Shown here: positions 53,144-61,581 of the stretch, piece after piece
Layout: every line of letters begins with the position of its first letter
Numbering within the stretch: the stretch's first letter is position 1
Origin: Comamonadaceae bacterium
GTDB taxonomy: Bacteria; Pseudomonadota; Gammaproteobacteria; Burkholderiales; Burkholderiaceae_C
DNA length: 62,876 nt
Assembly: GCA_015999985.1 (NCBI GenBank)
Contig: JAECRA010000022.1
Location: forward strand, 1-62,876
Direction of reading: 5' to 3'
Translations under genes and position numbers: made by a program
The notes under the pieces: model-generated
Database searches by the model: none
What the model saw: the letters and a program-made list of their open reading frames with translations, nothing else
What the model was told of the DNA's origin: nothing

Positions 53144-54180
53144 CCCCTTCGTTCCATCGGCCTCGCCGGATTGTCTTGCTCGCCTTGGCCGGCGGCGCTT
53201 TTATGCAAGGCTGCGCCAGCAGCACAAAGACGATGACGATGACCGCCGCTCCATCGGATCAGCCCATTCCGCCTACCAATCTGGATCTGTCCACGTACTC
53301 TTTGAACCGGCCGGTGGGTAAGAGCGTTGCCGATGTGGGCTCGCTTCACTACCGGTTTGAGCACTTCAAGCTTGACTCTGCAGATGGAAAGCGTCATTAC
53401 CGAGTGCAATTGGCAGTGCCCAAGGCACCTCCACCGCCTGCAGGCTATCCCTTGCTGCTGATGCTGGATGGCAATGCTTCTTTTGCTTCCCTGACCGAAG
53501 ACCAATTGAAGCAGATGGCGGACAGCAACCGACCTGTGGCCATTGCAGCCCTGGGTTATGAGACCCATCTTGGGGTGGATGTGGCGGCACGTTCCTTTGA
53601 TTACACGCCGCCGGTGCCAGGTGAGGACCCCACGTGGGACGACGAAATGCGTAAGCGCCTGGGCGGTGGGGCAGATGTTTTCCTGGATCTGCTTGAACAA
53701 AAAATGCTGCCTGAGATTCGACGCCGCATACCCAGCGACCCGGCACGCACCACGCTGTGGGGCCACTCGTACGGAGGCCTGCTGACGCTCTACACACTTT
53801 TCACGCGTCCGCAGTTATTTCCGCGCTACGCTGCCGCCGATTCCTCCTTGTGGTGGCACGAGGGCTTCATCTTGAAGGTCGAAGCCAATGCGCGGCCTGT
53901 TCCCTCAGGCCGCACCACTGAATTGCTGTTGATGGCCGGCAGTTCCGGGCTGGAAGTGCAAAACGAAACGCGCGCTCTGCGTCCTGGGCTCGATCCGGCG
54001 ATGGTCTTGGCAGCACGTGAGCGTCGGCGCTCGGTACCACCGGATGCGGCACTCAAGCTTGCGGAGCGTCAGGCCCTGCGCCAAGGCGTGGCCGTGACGT
54101 GGAAGCCCTTTCCCGGCGTCAGCCACGGACCGATGCGTCCGGCTTCCATCCCCCCTACGCTTGAGTTTGCAGCGCGTTGA
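53140..54180 (+). CDS. Siderophore esterase-like lipoprotein (IroE/BesA-type)
   Basis: A 346-residue alpha/beta hydrolase of the esterase (putative esterase / IroE) group. A lipobox in AFMQGC suggests a lipid-anchored, periplasmic enzyme. The hydrolase core has PLLLMLDGNASFASL, nucleophile elbow WGHSYGGLL (Ser210), and a late GVSHGPMRP with the catalytic His. IroE-type enzymes cut ester bonds of trilactone catecholate siderophores. The 4-bp overlap with hmuV and the DHB-ligase and EntF-like genes downstream support a role in trimming the secreted siderophore or releasing iron from it in the periplasm. Confidence 0.85.
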   Translation: MTPSFHRPRRIVLLALAGGAFMQGCASSTKTMTMTAAPSDQPIPPTNLDLSTYSLNRPVGKSVADVGSLHYRFEHFKLDSADGKRHYRVQLAVPKAPPPPAGYPLLLMLDGNASFASLTEDQLKQMADSNRPVAIAALGYETHLGVDVAARSFDYTPPVPGEDPTWDDEMRKRLGGGADVFLDLLEQKMLPEIRRRIPSDPARTTLWGHSYGGLLTLYTLFTRPQLFPRYAAADSSLWWHEGFILKVEANARPVPSGRTTELLLMAGSSGLEVQNETRALRPGLDPAMVLAARERRRSVPPDAALKLAERQALRQGVAVTWKPFPGVSHGPMRPASIPPTLEFAAR

Positions 54181-54185
54181 ACGCC

Positions 54186-55436
54186 ATGAATTCCACGTCC
54201 GCCCCGTTTCGCATATTTCCTCTGCTGTTTGCGGCCTTGACGGGGACCATGGCCATGATGTCCTACGTGGCTGTGATCGGTCCCATCGTGCGCCGTCTCG
54301 GCTTGCCTGAGTGGATCGCAGGGCTGTCACTTACCGTGGGTGGAGTGTTCTGGATGCTGCTGGCGCGCTGGTGGGGGCGTGTCAGTGACCGCCACGGCCG
54401 CAAGCGGGTGTTGCTCATCGGCTTGGCCGTATTTGCACTGGTCTATGCGGGCCTGGCCGTTGGCGTTGATGTCGCCCTGCGCGGATATGCGGGCGTGACC
54501 GCAGTGGCCGTGCTGCTGATCGTCACTCGATCCCTGATCGGCGCCTTTTATGCCGCCGTGCCACCCACGGCCGCGGCTGCGGTGGCAGACAATACCTTGC
54601 CAAGAGATCGCCCCTCCGCCATGGCCAAGCTGGGCACCGCCAATGCGCTCGGCATGGTGGCTGGACCTGCAGCCGCGGGGTGGTTGGCCACTCTGAGCCT
54701 GGGGGGCGCGCTCTATGCAGCGGCCGTGCTGCCTGCCTTGGGTTTCCTCGTTATCGCTTTCTGCTTGCCAGCTGACCAGCCTCTGGCGGCTGAGAAGGCT
54801 GCGCTGCGTGCACAGGCTGCACCGGGCCAGCGTCCCCGCGCAGGGCTGACTTGGTGGGACCCGCGACTGCGTCACCTGAATCTGACGGCATTCACGGCGA
54901 TGGGCTCCGTGGCCATCGCACAGGTTCTGGTGGGATTTTTCTCCATGGATCGTCTTGGCCTCAGCGAAGCAGAGGGCGCACGAGTGGCTGGGCTCTCACT
55001 CACGGTGGTGGGTTTTGCGCTCATTTTTTCCCAGCAGTTTGTCATGCGCCTGAAAAGCGTGCCCCCGACGCGTTGGATTTGGCTGGGCGCTTTGATTGCT
55101 GCGCTCGGTTTTTCCAGCGTCACGCTCGCACATGTCCAATCCGCCATCCTGTTGGGCTACGGAGTCGGGGCCTTCGGCATGGGCATGATTTTTCCGACCT
55201 TTCAAGCCATGGCCGCCAATGCAGTGGACTCCCATGAACAGGGCGCTGCAGCGGGCACCCTGGCTGCTGCGCAGGGCTTGGGCATGGTGGTGGGGCCCCT
55301 GGCGGGCACCGTGCTTTATCAAATGGCGCCGGCCTTGCCTTATCTATTCGTTGCGGGTGGCCTGCTCATCCTGAGTGTGGGCACTGTCCTTATTCGGGCT
55401 AACAAGGCGGTGCCTGCTTCGAGCCAGGACGTTTGA
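54186..55436 (+). CDS. MFS transporter, probable siderophore exporter
   Basis: A 416-residue major facilitator with 12 predicted helices. The helix 2-3 loop has WWGRVSDRHGRKRVLLIG. ATG 54186 is taken as the start; a TTG at 54177 overlapping the esterase stop would add three residues and follow the 4-bp overlap pattern of this operon. The setting between a siderophore esterase and assembly enzymes points to export of the siderophore across the inner membrane, in the role of EntS. Substrate by context only. Confidence 0.83.
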   Translation: MNSTSAPFRIFPLLFAALTGTMAMMSYVAVIGPIVRRLGLPEWIAGLSLTVGGVFWMLLARWWGRVSDRHGRKRVLLIGLAVFALVYAGLAVGVDVALRGYAGVTAVAVLLIVTRSLIGAFYAAVPPTAAAAVADNTLPRDRPSAMAKLGTANALGMVAGPAAAGWLATLSLGGALYAAAVLPALGFLVIAFCLPADQPLAAEKAALRAQAAPGQRPRAGLTWWDPRLRHLNLTAFTAMGSVAIAQVLVGFFSMDRLGLSEAEGARVAGLSLTVVGFALIFSQQFVMRLKSVPPTRWIWLGALIAALGFSSVTLAHVQSAILLGYGVGAFGMGMIFPTFQAMAANAVDSHEQGAAAGTLAAAQGLGMVVGPLAGTVLYQMAPALPYLFVAGGLLILSVGTVLIRANKAVPASSQDV

Positions 55437-55502
55437 ATGCGGGCGCAAGTTCATCTTTCATCTGAACTCAGATCTCACTGCGAATTCACATCCACACGGA
55501 CC

Positions 55503-57173
55503 ATGTCAGAGCCACTCATTGCCCTGCGTCAAACCTGGCCAGAGGAATTCGTTCAACGCTATCGCCAGGCTGGATATTGGCGCGGCGAGACCTTTCCGGG
55601 ATTCTTGCGCGAGAGGGCAAGGCGTCACTCAGAGCGTACTGCCATTGTTGACCATGAAAAGCGTTGGACCTATGCAGAATTAGGTGAGCATGCGGAGACG
55701 ATCGCGTCGGGCCTGCTGGCCTTGGGTCTGCAACGGGGAGATCGTGTCGTCGTGCAGATCGGCAACGTCGCGGAGTTCTACGGCGTGGCGTTCGGGCTGT
55801 TTTTGGCAGGCATGATCCCGGTCTATGCACTGCCCGCGCACCGCATCACGGAAATCAGCCATTTCGTCCGCAAGTCACAGGCTTCGGCTTACATAGCGCA
55901 GCAGCAATACGGCGGGTTTGACTACCGCACTCTGGCGCGCGAGTTGATGGCACGCGAGCCTGCTATCAAGCAGGTGGTGATATCTGGCGACGCGGCGGAG
56001 TTCACGTCGCTTCAGGACTTCAAGCACAACGCTGCGCGGCTTCCCGCACAAGACCCCAATCCGCAATCGGTGGCGTTCTTGCAGATCTCGGGGGGAAGCA
56101 CGGGTCTTTCCAAGCTCATCCCACGCACGCACGACGACTACATATACAGCTTCCGGGCGAGCAACGACATATGCGCCATCACCGAGAACAGTCGCTATAT
56201 GGTGGTCTTGCCAGCGGCTCATAATTTCCCTATGAGTTCTCCGGGCGCTCTTGGCGTGCTTTACTCCGGAGGCACTGTCGTGCTCTCGCGCTCGACTGCA
56301 CCGGAAGACGCCTTTGCGCTGATTGAACGCGAGCGTGTCACTGATCTCGGCCTGGTGCCCCCCTTGGCGCTGCTGTGGGCACAAGCAGCACAGCAGACAA
56401 GATGTGATCTGTCCAGCCTCAAGGTGCTCCAAGTGGGCGGGGCCAAACTCACGCCAGAAGCGGCGCGCCGCGTGATTGCCGGATTTGGGTGCCAATTGCA
56501 GCAGGTGTTTGGCATGGCAGAGGGACTGGTCAACTACACACGTTTGGATGATGACGAATCCATCGTTCTGAACACGCAAGGCCGCCCCATCAGTCCGGAT
56601 GACGAAGTTCTGGTGGTCGACGATCAAGGGCAGGAGGTACCCATAGGGCAGATCGGCTACCTGCTCACGCGTGGCCCGTACACCATTCGCGGCTATCACA
56701 ATGACGACGCTGCCAATGCCCGGGCTTTCACGGAAGATGGTTTTTATCGTACTGGCGATGTGGTGCAACGCTCAGCCGACGGCTACCTCACGGTTCAAGG
56801 CCGCGCCAACGACCACATCAACCGGGCTGGCGAAAAAATATCCGCTGAAGAAGTTGAAGACCATCTCCTGGCTCATCCACAGGTGTTCGATGCCGCGGTG
56901 GTTTCCATTCCGGACGAATACCTGGGCGAGCGCATCTGTGCATTCATCATCGTGCGTGGTGAGAAGCCGCGCGCGCCTGTACTCAAGGCCTGGATGCGAG
57001 AGCGCGGGTTGGCAGCCTTCAAGATTCCGGACCAGATCGTCTTTGTAGATGCATTCGAGAACACGGCTGTCGGCAAGACCAGCCGCAAGGAATTGCGTGC
57101 CCGCCTGCGTGGCGAGTTCCTGGATGGCCAGAGCGCTTCGGCCAAATTCCCTTCTAACAACCCAGTGACATGA
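55503..57173 (+). CDS. entE: 2,3-dihydroxybenzoate-AMP ligase
   Basis: A 556-residue free-standing aryl-acid adenylation enzyme, which activates 2,3-dihydroxybenzoate (DHB) and loads it onto an aryl carrier protein. ATG 55503 (MSEPLIALRQTWPEEFVQRY) is preferred over the frame start at 55437. Motifs: LQISGGSTGLSKLIPRTH (A3), aryl-acid core HNFPMSSPG (His240, Asn241, Ser246) and VFGMAEGLVNYT with Val343, and GRANDHINRAGEKIS. Ser246 and Val343 align with DhbE Ser240 and Val337, residues associated with DHB rather than salicylate, where Cys and Leu are seen. It overlaps the carrier-protein gene by 4 bp (ATGA). Confidence 0.92.
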   Translation: MSEPLIALRQTWPEEFVQRYRQAGYWRGETFPGFLRERARRHSERTAIVDHEKRWTYAELGEHAETIASGLLALGLQRGDRVVVQIGNVAEFYGVAFGLFLAGMIPVYALPAHRITEISHFVRKSQASAYIAQQQYGGFDYRTLARELMAREPAIKQVVISGDAAEFTSLQDFKHNAARLPAQDPNPQSVAFLQISGGSTGLSKLIPRTHDDYIYSFRASNDICAITENSRYMVVLPAAHNFPMSSPGALGVLYSGGTVVLSRSTAPEDAFALIERERVTDLGLVPPLALLWAQAAQQTRCDLSSLKVLQVGGAKLTPEAARRVIAGFGCQLQQVFGMAEGLVNYTRLDDDESIVLNTQGRPISPDDEVLVVDDQGQEVPIGQIGYLLTRGPYTIRGYHNDDAANARAFTEDGFYRTGDVVQRSADGYLTVQGRANDHINRAGEKISAEEVEDHLLAHPQVFDAAVVSIPDEYLGERICAFIIVRGEKPRAPVLKAWMRERGLAAFKIPDQIVFVDAFENTAVGKTSRKELRARLRGEFLDGQSASAKFPSNNPVT

Positions 57174-57433
57174 CGACTCCAGCAACTTCCGACGCTACAG
57201 CTTTCACACTTGAGCGCATTCGCGGCGACATTGCGAATCTGATTGGTGAGTCGCCCAACGACATCGGTCTGGATGACAACCTGATGGACCTTGGCCTGGA
57301 CTCCATGCGTCTGCTTGGCCTCATTGCCGAGTGGACTCAAGCAGGCCTGCAGATTGATATCTTTGAGTTGGGTGAACATACGACCCTGGGAGGGTGGTGG
57401 AGTGTGATCCAGAAGCACCAGGGTCAGGCGTGA
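57170..57433 (+). CDS. Free-standing aryl carrier protein
   Basis: An 87-residue phosphopantetheine-binding protein. The carrier motif is DLGLDSMRLL with the prosthetic-group Ser at residue 45. It resembles the C-terminal ArCP domain of EntB but has no isochorismatase domain. It presumably accepts DHB from the ligase encoded just upstream and presents it to the condensation domain of the peptide synthetase just downstream. Its start overlaps the ligase stop, and its TGA overlaps the GTG of the synthetase (GTGA), so three assembly proteins are translated in sequence. Confidence 0.92.
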   Translation: MTTPATSDATAFTLERIRGDIANLIGESPNDIGLDDNLMDLGLDSMRLLGLIAEWTQAGLQIDIFELGEHTTLGGWWSVIQKHQGQA

Positions 57434-60400
57434 CCACCGTTTCCGATTCGCAAGCTGAGCCCTCTGCTGCGCAATATGAGGCTTCGGCCGAGACCCCTCC
57501 CATCATCGTCGTAGCAGTCTCTCAGCCATGGCCGTTGACCGAAGCCCAGCTCGGCCTTTGGTACGCGCAGCGCCTGGCCCCAGAGAACCCCAGTTTCAAT
57601 ACCGGACATGCGCTGTGGATTCGCGGTGAGCTGAACGAAGCCGCCTTTACTGAAGCTGCGTTGCAAGCTGCGAGTGAGGCACAGTCACTGAGCCTGGCGT
57701 TTCGTGATGGTTTTGATGGGCCGCGCCAGTGGCTGGACGCGTCGCGTCTCCCCGATCTGGAGCGGGTTGATCTAAGCACCTCACCAGACGCGGCCACCTG
57801 CGCTCGCGAGATCTTCCTGCAGGACATGCAGACACCGATTGACCCAGTGACTGCGCCGCTTTCACGGCAGTGTTTGTTTGTTCTGGGGCCCGATGCTTAT
57901 GTCTGGTATCAGCGCGTCCACCATCTGGCCAACGATGGGTATGGCATGGCTTTATGGGGCGCCCGAGTGTGCGAGCTTTATGCACGCCGCGTCCATGGTG
58001 CGGCTGATCGCTCGCCCTTGAATGGTTTGAAAGCCGTGGTGGAAGAAGACGCCAACTACGGCCAAAGTGATCGCCGCGTGAACGACGCGGCGTTCTGGCG
58101 CGAGAGCTTTGGGGATGTGCCTGAGGTTTCCAGCATGGCGTCCGGGCGAGCCATCAGCGCGTCTACTTGCCATAGGCTGACGGTGGCCATGGATCCTGAG
58201 CTTACCGTTCGCCTGTTGGCGTTCGCTCAATCAGCCAAACTGCCTTGGCCAGATGTGCTCACATCGCTTACGGCCCTGTATGTGCAGCGCATGTCCGGTG
58301 CGGCGCAAACGGTTGTGGGCGTTCCCTACATGGGCAGGTTGGGCAGCACCAGCGCGCGCGCCACGGCCACTGTGATGAATGTCCTGCCACTTCGAGTGGC
58401 CGCGACGCTCGAATTGCCGCTGACCCAGTTTCTCCAGGACATGGCAGGCCAGCAGGCCCGCGCTCGCCGCCACGGCCGCTACCGCAGCGAGCAGCTAAGG
58501 CGGGACCTTGGCTTGTTGGGTGGACAGCGCAGGCTTTATGGGCCATTGATCAACGTACAGCCCTTCTATCGGCCGCTGGACTTGGTGGGTGTGAGCGCTG
58601 ATCTGGAGATTCTGGGCACCGGACCTATTGATGACATCACCCTGGGTTTTCGAGGCGACGGCGTTCACCGCCTTGACCTCGAGATTGAAGCCAATCCTGA
58701 TTTATACAGTCTTGCTTCTGTGCAGGCGCACAAGGAACGCTTGTTGGCTTTCCTGGAAGCCGCCATGTCCGCACACACGGTCGGCGACATCCCCTTGGCC
58801 AGCCCTGCAGAAGCCAGACGCTATCTTGTCGATGTCAACGCCACTGAGCATGACGTACCCCAGACATCACTCTCTGCCTTGATGGAAGAGCGCATGGCCA
58901 ACACGCCGCAGGCAGTTGCGCTGGAGTTTGAAGGTGAGCAGCTTACCTATGGTGAGCTGGAACTGCGCACGCGCGCACTGGCGTTGGCGCTGCGCAGGCG
59001 AGGCGTTGGGCGCGAGAGTCTGGTCGTTGTGGCGCTTCCTCGGTCGCTGGAACTGGTGATTGCGCTGGTTGCTGTATTGCGATCTGGCGCGGCCTATCTT
59101 CCGCTAGATCTAGACCATCCGCCCGAGCGTCTTGCTCGTGTGATTGCTCTCGCACGGCCAGAATGCGCCCTGGTGCGCCATGCCGACGCAGCATGCCTGC
59201 CTTCAGCGCTGGCCATACTTGATCCGTCGGAGTGGCCTCTTGAACCTGAGTCTGCCCCACACGGGTTGTCCTTGACGCCGCCAGCTCCGCAAGATGCGGC
59301 TTACGTCATCTATACCTCAGGATCTACGGGAGAGCCCAAAGGCGTGGTGATAGAACACCGGGCCATCGTGAACAGGCTCGAATGGATGCGCCAGCACTAT
59401 GGCTTTGATGAGACTGATCGCATTCTTCAGAAAACCCCAGCCACTTTTGATGTCTCGGTCTGGGAGTTCTTCCTGCCCCTTGTGACCGGTTGCACCTTGG
59501 TGCTTGCACCACCGCAAGCTCACCGCGACCCCGCGTGGTTGGCATCCATCATTCGCCAGCACAAGATCGGAACCTGCCACTTCGTGCCTTCCATGCTCGC
59601 AGCTTTTCTGGCCCATCCAGGTTCACGGGGCCTGCGTCTTCGCCGAATTTTCTGCAGCGGTGAGGAGCTGCCGGCCACGCTCCGCGAGCGCTTGCATGCC
59701 ACATTGAATAGCGAACTGCACAACCTCTACGGACCCACAGAGGCCGCAGTGGACGTAAGCTATTGGCCAGCCGATATTCAAGACCATTCGCATCCAGTAC
59801 CTATTGGGTATCCGGTATGGAACACCCGCCTTTATGTGCTTGATGGGAACATGAATCCGCTTCCGCCTGGTGTGGCCGGCGATCTCTACCTGGGGGGTGC
59901 ACAGCTTGCCCGCGGTTACCTGGGGCGCGAAGACTTGACTGCTGAACGCTTCCTGCCTGACCCTTACCGCGCAGGTGAACGAATCTACAAAACCGGCGAT
60001 CTGGCGCGCTGGCGTGATGACGGCGCAGCCGTGTTTCTGGGACGCAGCGACCACCAGATCAAACTGCGTGGCTTGCGCATCGAGCTAGGCGACATAGAAG
60101 CGGCGATGGCATCGTTTGGCCAAGTGGTGCGCTCTGGCGTCGTGGTGCGCGAGGACCGCCCCGGTGACAGGCGTCTAGTTGCCTATGTGCAACCCGGTGC
60201 TGCATACGAACCCAGTGCGCTTCACGCCCATGTGGCAGGGCGGGTACCAGATTACATGGTACCCAGCGCTTTCGTCGTCCTTGATGACTGGCCCGTGACC
60301 AGCAACGGCAAGCTTGACCGCGCGCGCCTGCCGGCACCCGATCTTGACATGGTGAGCGGCCAAAGGCTTCAGACGCGCACAGAAGTGACACTGGCTGAAG

Positions 60401-61410
60401 TGTTCAATCAGGTGCTTCAGTTGAAACCGGGCACTCCTCTGACGAGAGAGGCAGACTTTTTCAGTCTCGGGGGAGATTCGCTTCTGGCGGTTCAAATGCT
60501 GCAACGGGTGCAGGACATCTGGGAACGAAACCCCGGGTTGGGTACCTTATTTGCCAACCCCAGCCTAGGGGCGTTGGCCGCGGCCATTGACGCCCAAGAG
60601 GTGCGTTTTGACAGCGGTTTGGCACCGTTGATTCAGCTGGCTTCTGGTGATCCCGCTCAACCGCTGGTCTTTGCCGTGCATCCTGCAGGGGGCATTTCTT
60701 GGGGGTACCGACTGCTGGCGCGCGCCTTGGCTCAGACAGAGCAGGGGAGCACAAGAAGCGTGTACGGCCTGCAGTCTCCGGCGCTGGAGCCTGAGGCGCC
60801 GTTGCCTCACAGCATTGACGAGCTTGCCAAACAGTACGTGTCGCGTGCGCTCGAACTGCAGCCCCGCGGGCCCATCCACCTATTGGGTTGGTCTGTTGGC
60901 GGAATCATCGCCCAGGCGATGGCTGTCGAGCTGCAGGCACGTGGCCGTGAGGTGGGCATGGTTGCGCTGCTGGATGCCTATCCTGCCGATGTTTGGCGAG
61001 CCGAGCCCGAGCCAACCCCTATCCAGGCCCTGCGCGCCTTGCTGGCTGTGGCCGGCCATGATCCAGAAGGCCACCCGGAGCTCACCACACGTGAGGCTGT
61101 GATCAAATTTCTGCGAGAAGGCAATACGGCACTGGGCCATCTTCCCGATAAAGCGCTGCAAGGCGTTGTACGGGTGGTGACCGACACCAACCGATTGATT
61201 CGGCAGCACCACCACCAGTATTTTGGCGGCACCATCACGCACGTGCGCGCAGCTCGCGACCATGCGAACAAGCCACAACTGCAAGCCAGTCGATGGCAGC
61301 AGTATGCTGCGCGGGTAGATACCTTGGAAGTGCCTTTGCTGCACGCCGAGATGACCGGCGTGCAAGCTACCGCGCTCATTGCGCCAGCACTGCTGCGGCG
61401 TCTGCTTTAG
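57430..61410 (+). CDS. entF: EntF-like nonribosomal peptide synthetase (C-A-T-TE, serine)
   Basis: A 1326-residue synthetase. GTG 57430 is the start, overlapping the carrier gene. Domains: condensation (about 40-475; HHLANDG, His164-Gly170), adenylation (about 480-975; YTSGSTGEPKG from Tyr628), thiolation (Ser1017 in GGDSLLAVQ) and thioesterase (about 1050-1326; GWSVGG Ser1155, Asp1182, His1305). Pocket residues read D674, V675, W678, then H, F, S, L, V, D from the HFVPSML, FCSGEELP and LYGPTEAAVD segments, plus the usual Lys, which is the EntF serine code. The single module with a terminal thioesterase can make DHB-Ser and may cyclise a trimer, as EntF does. An MbtH protein is not seen in the window. 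Confidence 0.93.
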   Translation: MTTVSDSQAEPSAAQYEASAETPPIIVVAVSQPWPLTEAQLGLWYAQRLAPENPSFNTGHALWIRGELNEAAFTEAALQAASEAQSLSLAFRDGFDGPRQWLDASRLPDLERVDLSTSPDAATCAREIFLQDMQTPIDPVTAPLSRQCLFVLGPDAYVWYQRVHHLANDGYGMALWGARVCELYARRVHGAADRSPLNGLKAVVEEDANYGQSDRRVNDAAFWRESFGDVPEVSSMASGRAISASTCHRLTVAMDPELTVRLLAFAQSAKLPWPDVLTSLTALYVQRMSGAAQTVVGVPYMGRLGSTSARATATVMNVLPLRVAATLELPLTQFLQDMAGQQARARRHGRYRSEQLRRDLGLLGGQRRLYGPLINVQPFYRPLDLVGVSADLEILGTGPIDDITLGFRGDGVHRLDLEIEANPDLYSLASVQAHKERLLAFLEAAMSAHTVGDIPLASPAEARRYLVDVNATEHDVPQTSLSALMEERMANTPQAVALEFEGEQLTYGELELRTRALALALRRRGVGRESLVVVALPRSLELVIALVAVLRSGAAYLPLDLDHPPERLARVIALARPECALVRHADAACLPSALAILDPSEWPLEPESAPHGLSLTPPAPQDAAYVIYTSGSTGEPKGVVIEHRAIVNRLEWMRQHYGFDETDRILQKTPATFDVSVWEFFLPLVTGCTLVLAPPQAHRDPAWLASIIRQHKIGTCHFVPSMLAAFLAHPGSRGLRLRRIFCSGEELPATLRERLHATLNSELHNLYGPTEAAVDVSYWPADIQDHSHPVPIGYPVWNTRLYVLDGNMNPLPPGVAGDLYLGGAQLARGYLGREDLTAERFLPDPYRAGERIYKTGDLARWRDDGAAVFLGRSDHQIKLRGLRIELGDIEAAMASFGQVVRSGVVVREDRPGDRRLVAYVQPGAAYEPSALHAHVAGRVPDYMVPSAFVVLDDWPVTSNGKLDRARLPAPDLDMVSGQRLQTRTEVTLAEVFNQVLQLKPGTPLTREADFFSLGGDSLLAVQMLQRVQDIWERNPGLGTLFANPSLGALAAAIDAQEVRFDSGLAPLIQLASGDPAQPLVFAVHPAGGISWGYRLLARALAQTEQGSTRSVYGLQSPALEPEAPLPHSIDELAKQYVSRALELQPRGPIHLLGWSVGGIIAQAMAVELQARGREVGMVALLDAYPADVWRAEPEPTPIQALRALLAVAGHDPEGHPELTTREAVIKFLREGNTALGHLPDKALQGVVRVVTDTNRLIRQHHHQYFGGTITHVRAARDHANKPQLQASRWQQYAARVDTLEVPLLHAEMTGVQATALIAPALLRRLL

Positions 61411-61476
61411 GCAGGTTGCCTTCCGGCTTGTAGATGGTTTCATGGCCTGCGCGCCTATGGGGTTTTTGGATGCCCG

Positions 61477-61554
61477 CTGGGACCGCCGAGCTCCTGCTCG
61501 GCATCTTCGGTTCTTCAGGCGCAGCCATGCCGAGCAGGAGCTCGGCGGTCCCAG
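61477..61554. repeat. Dispersed double-hairpin repeat, copy B
   Basis: Two perfectly complementary 28-bp arms (61477-61504 and 61527-61554) flank a 22-bp spacer. Each arm has its own inner hairpin, CCGAGC-TCCT-GCTCGG. It has the same plan as copy A at 22605-22687, with paired substitutions in the stems. It lies between the convergent ends of the synthetase and amidohydrolase genes and may serve as a two-way terminator. Confidence 0.9.
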
Positions 61555-61581
61555 AAAATACCGTTCAGGGCGCAGCTTCCC

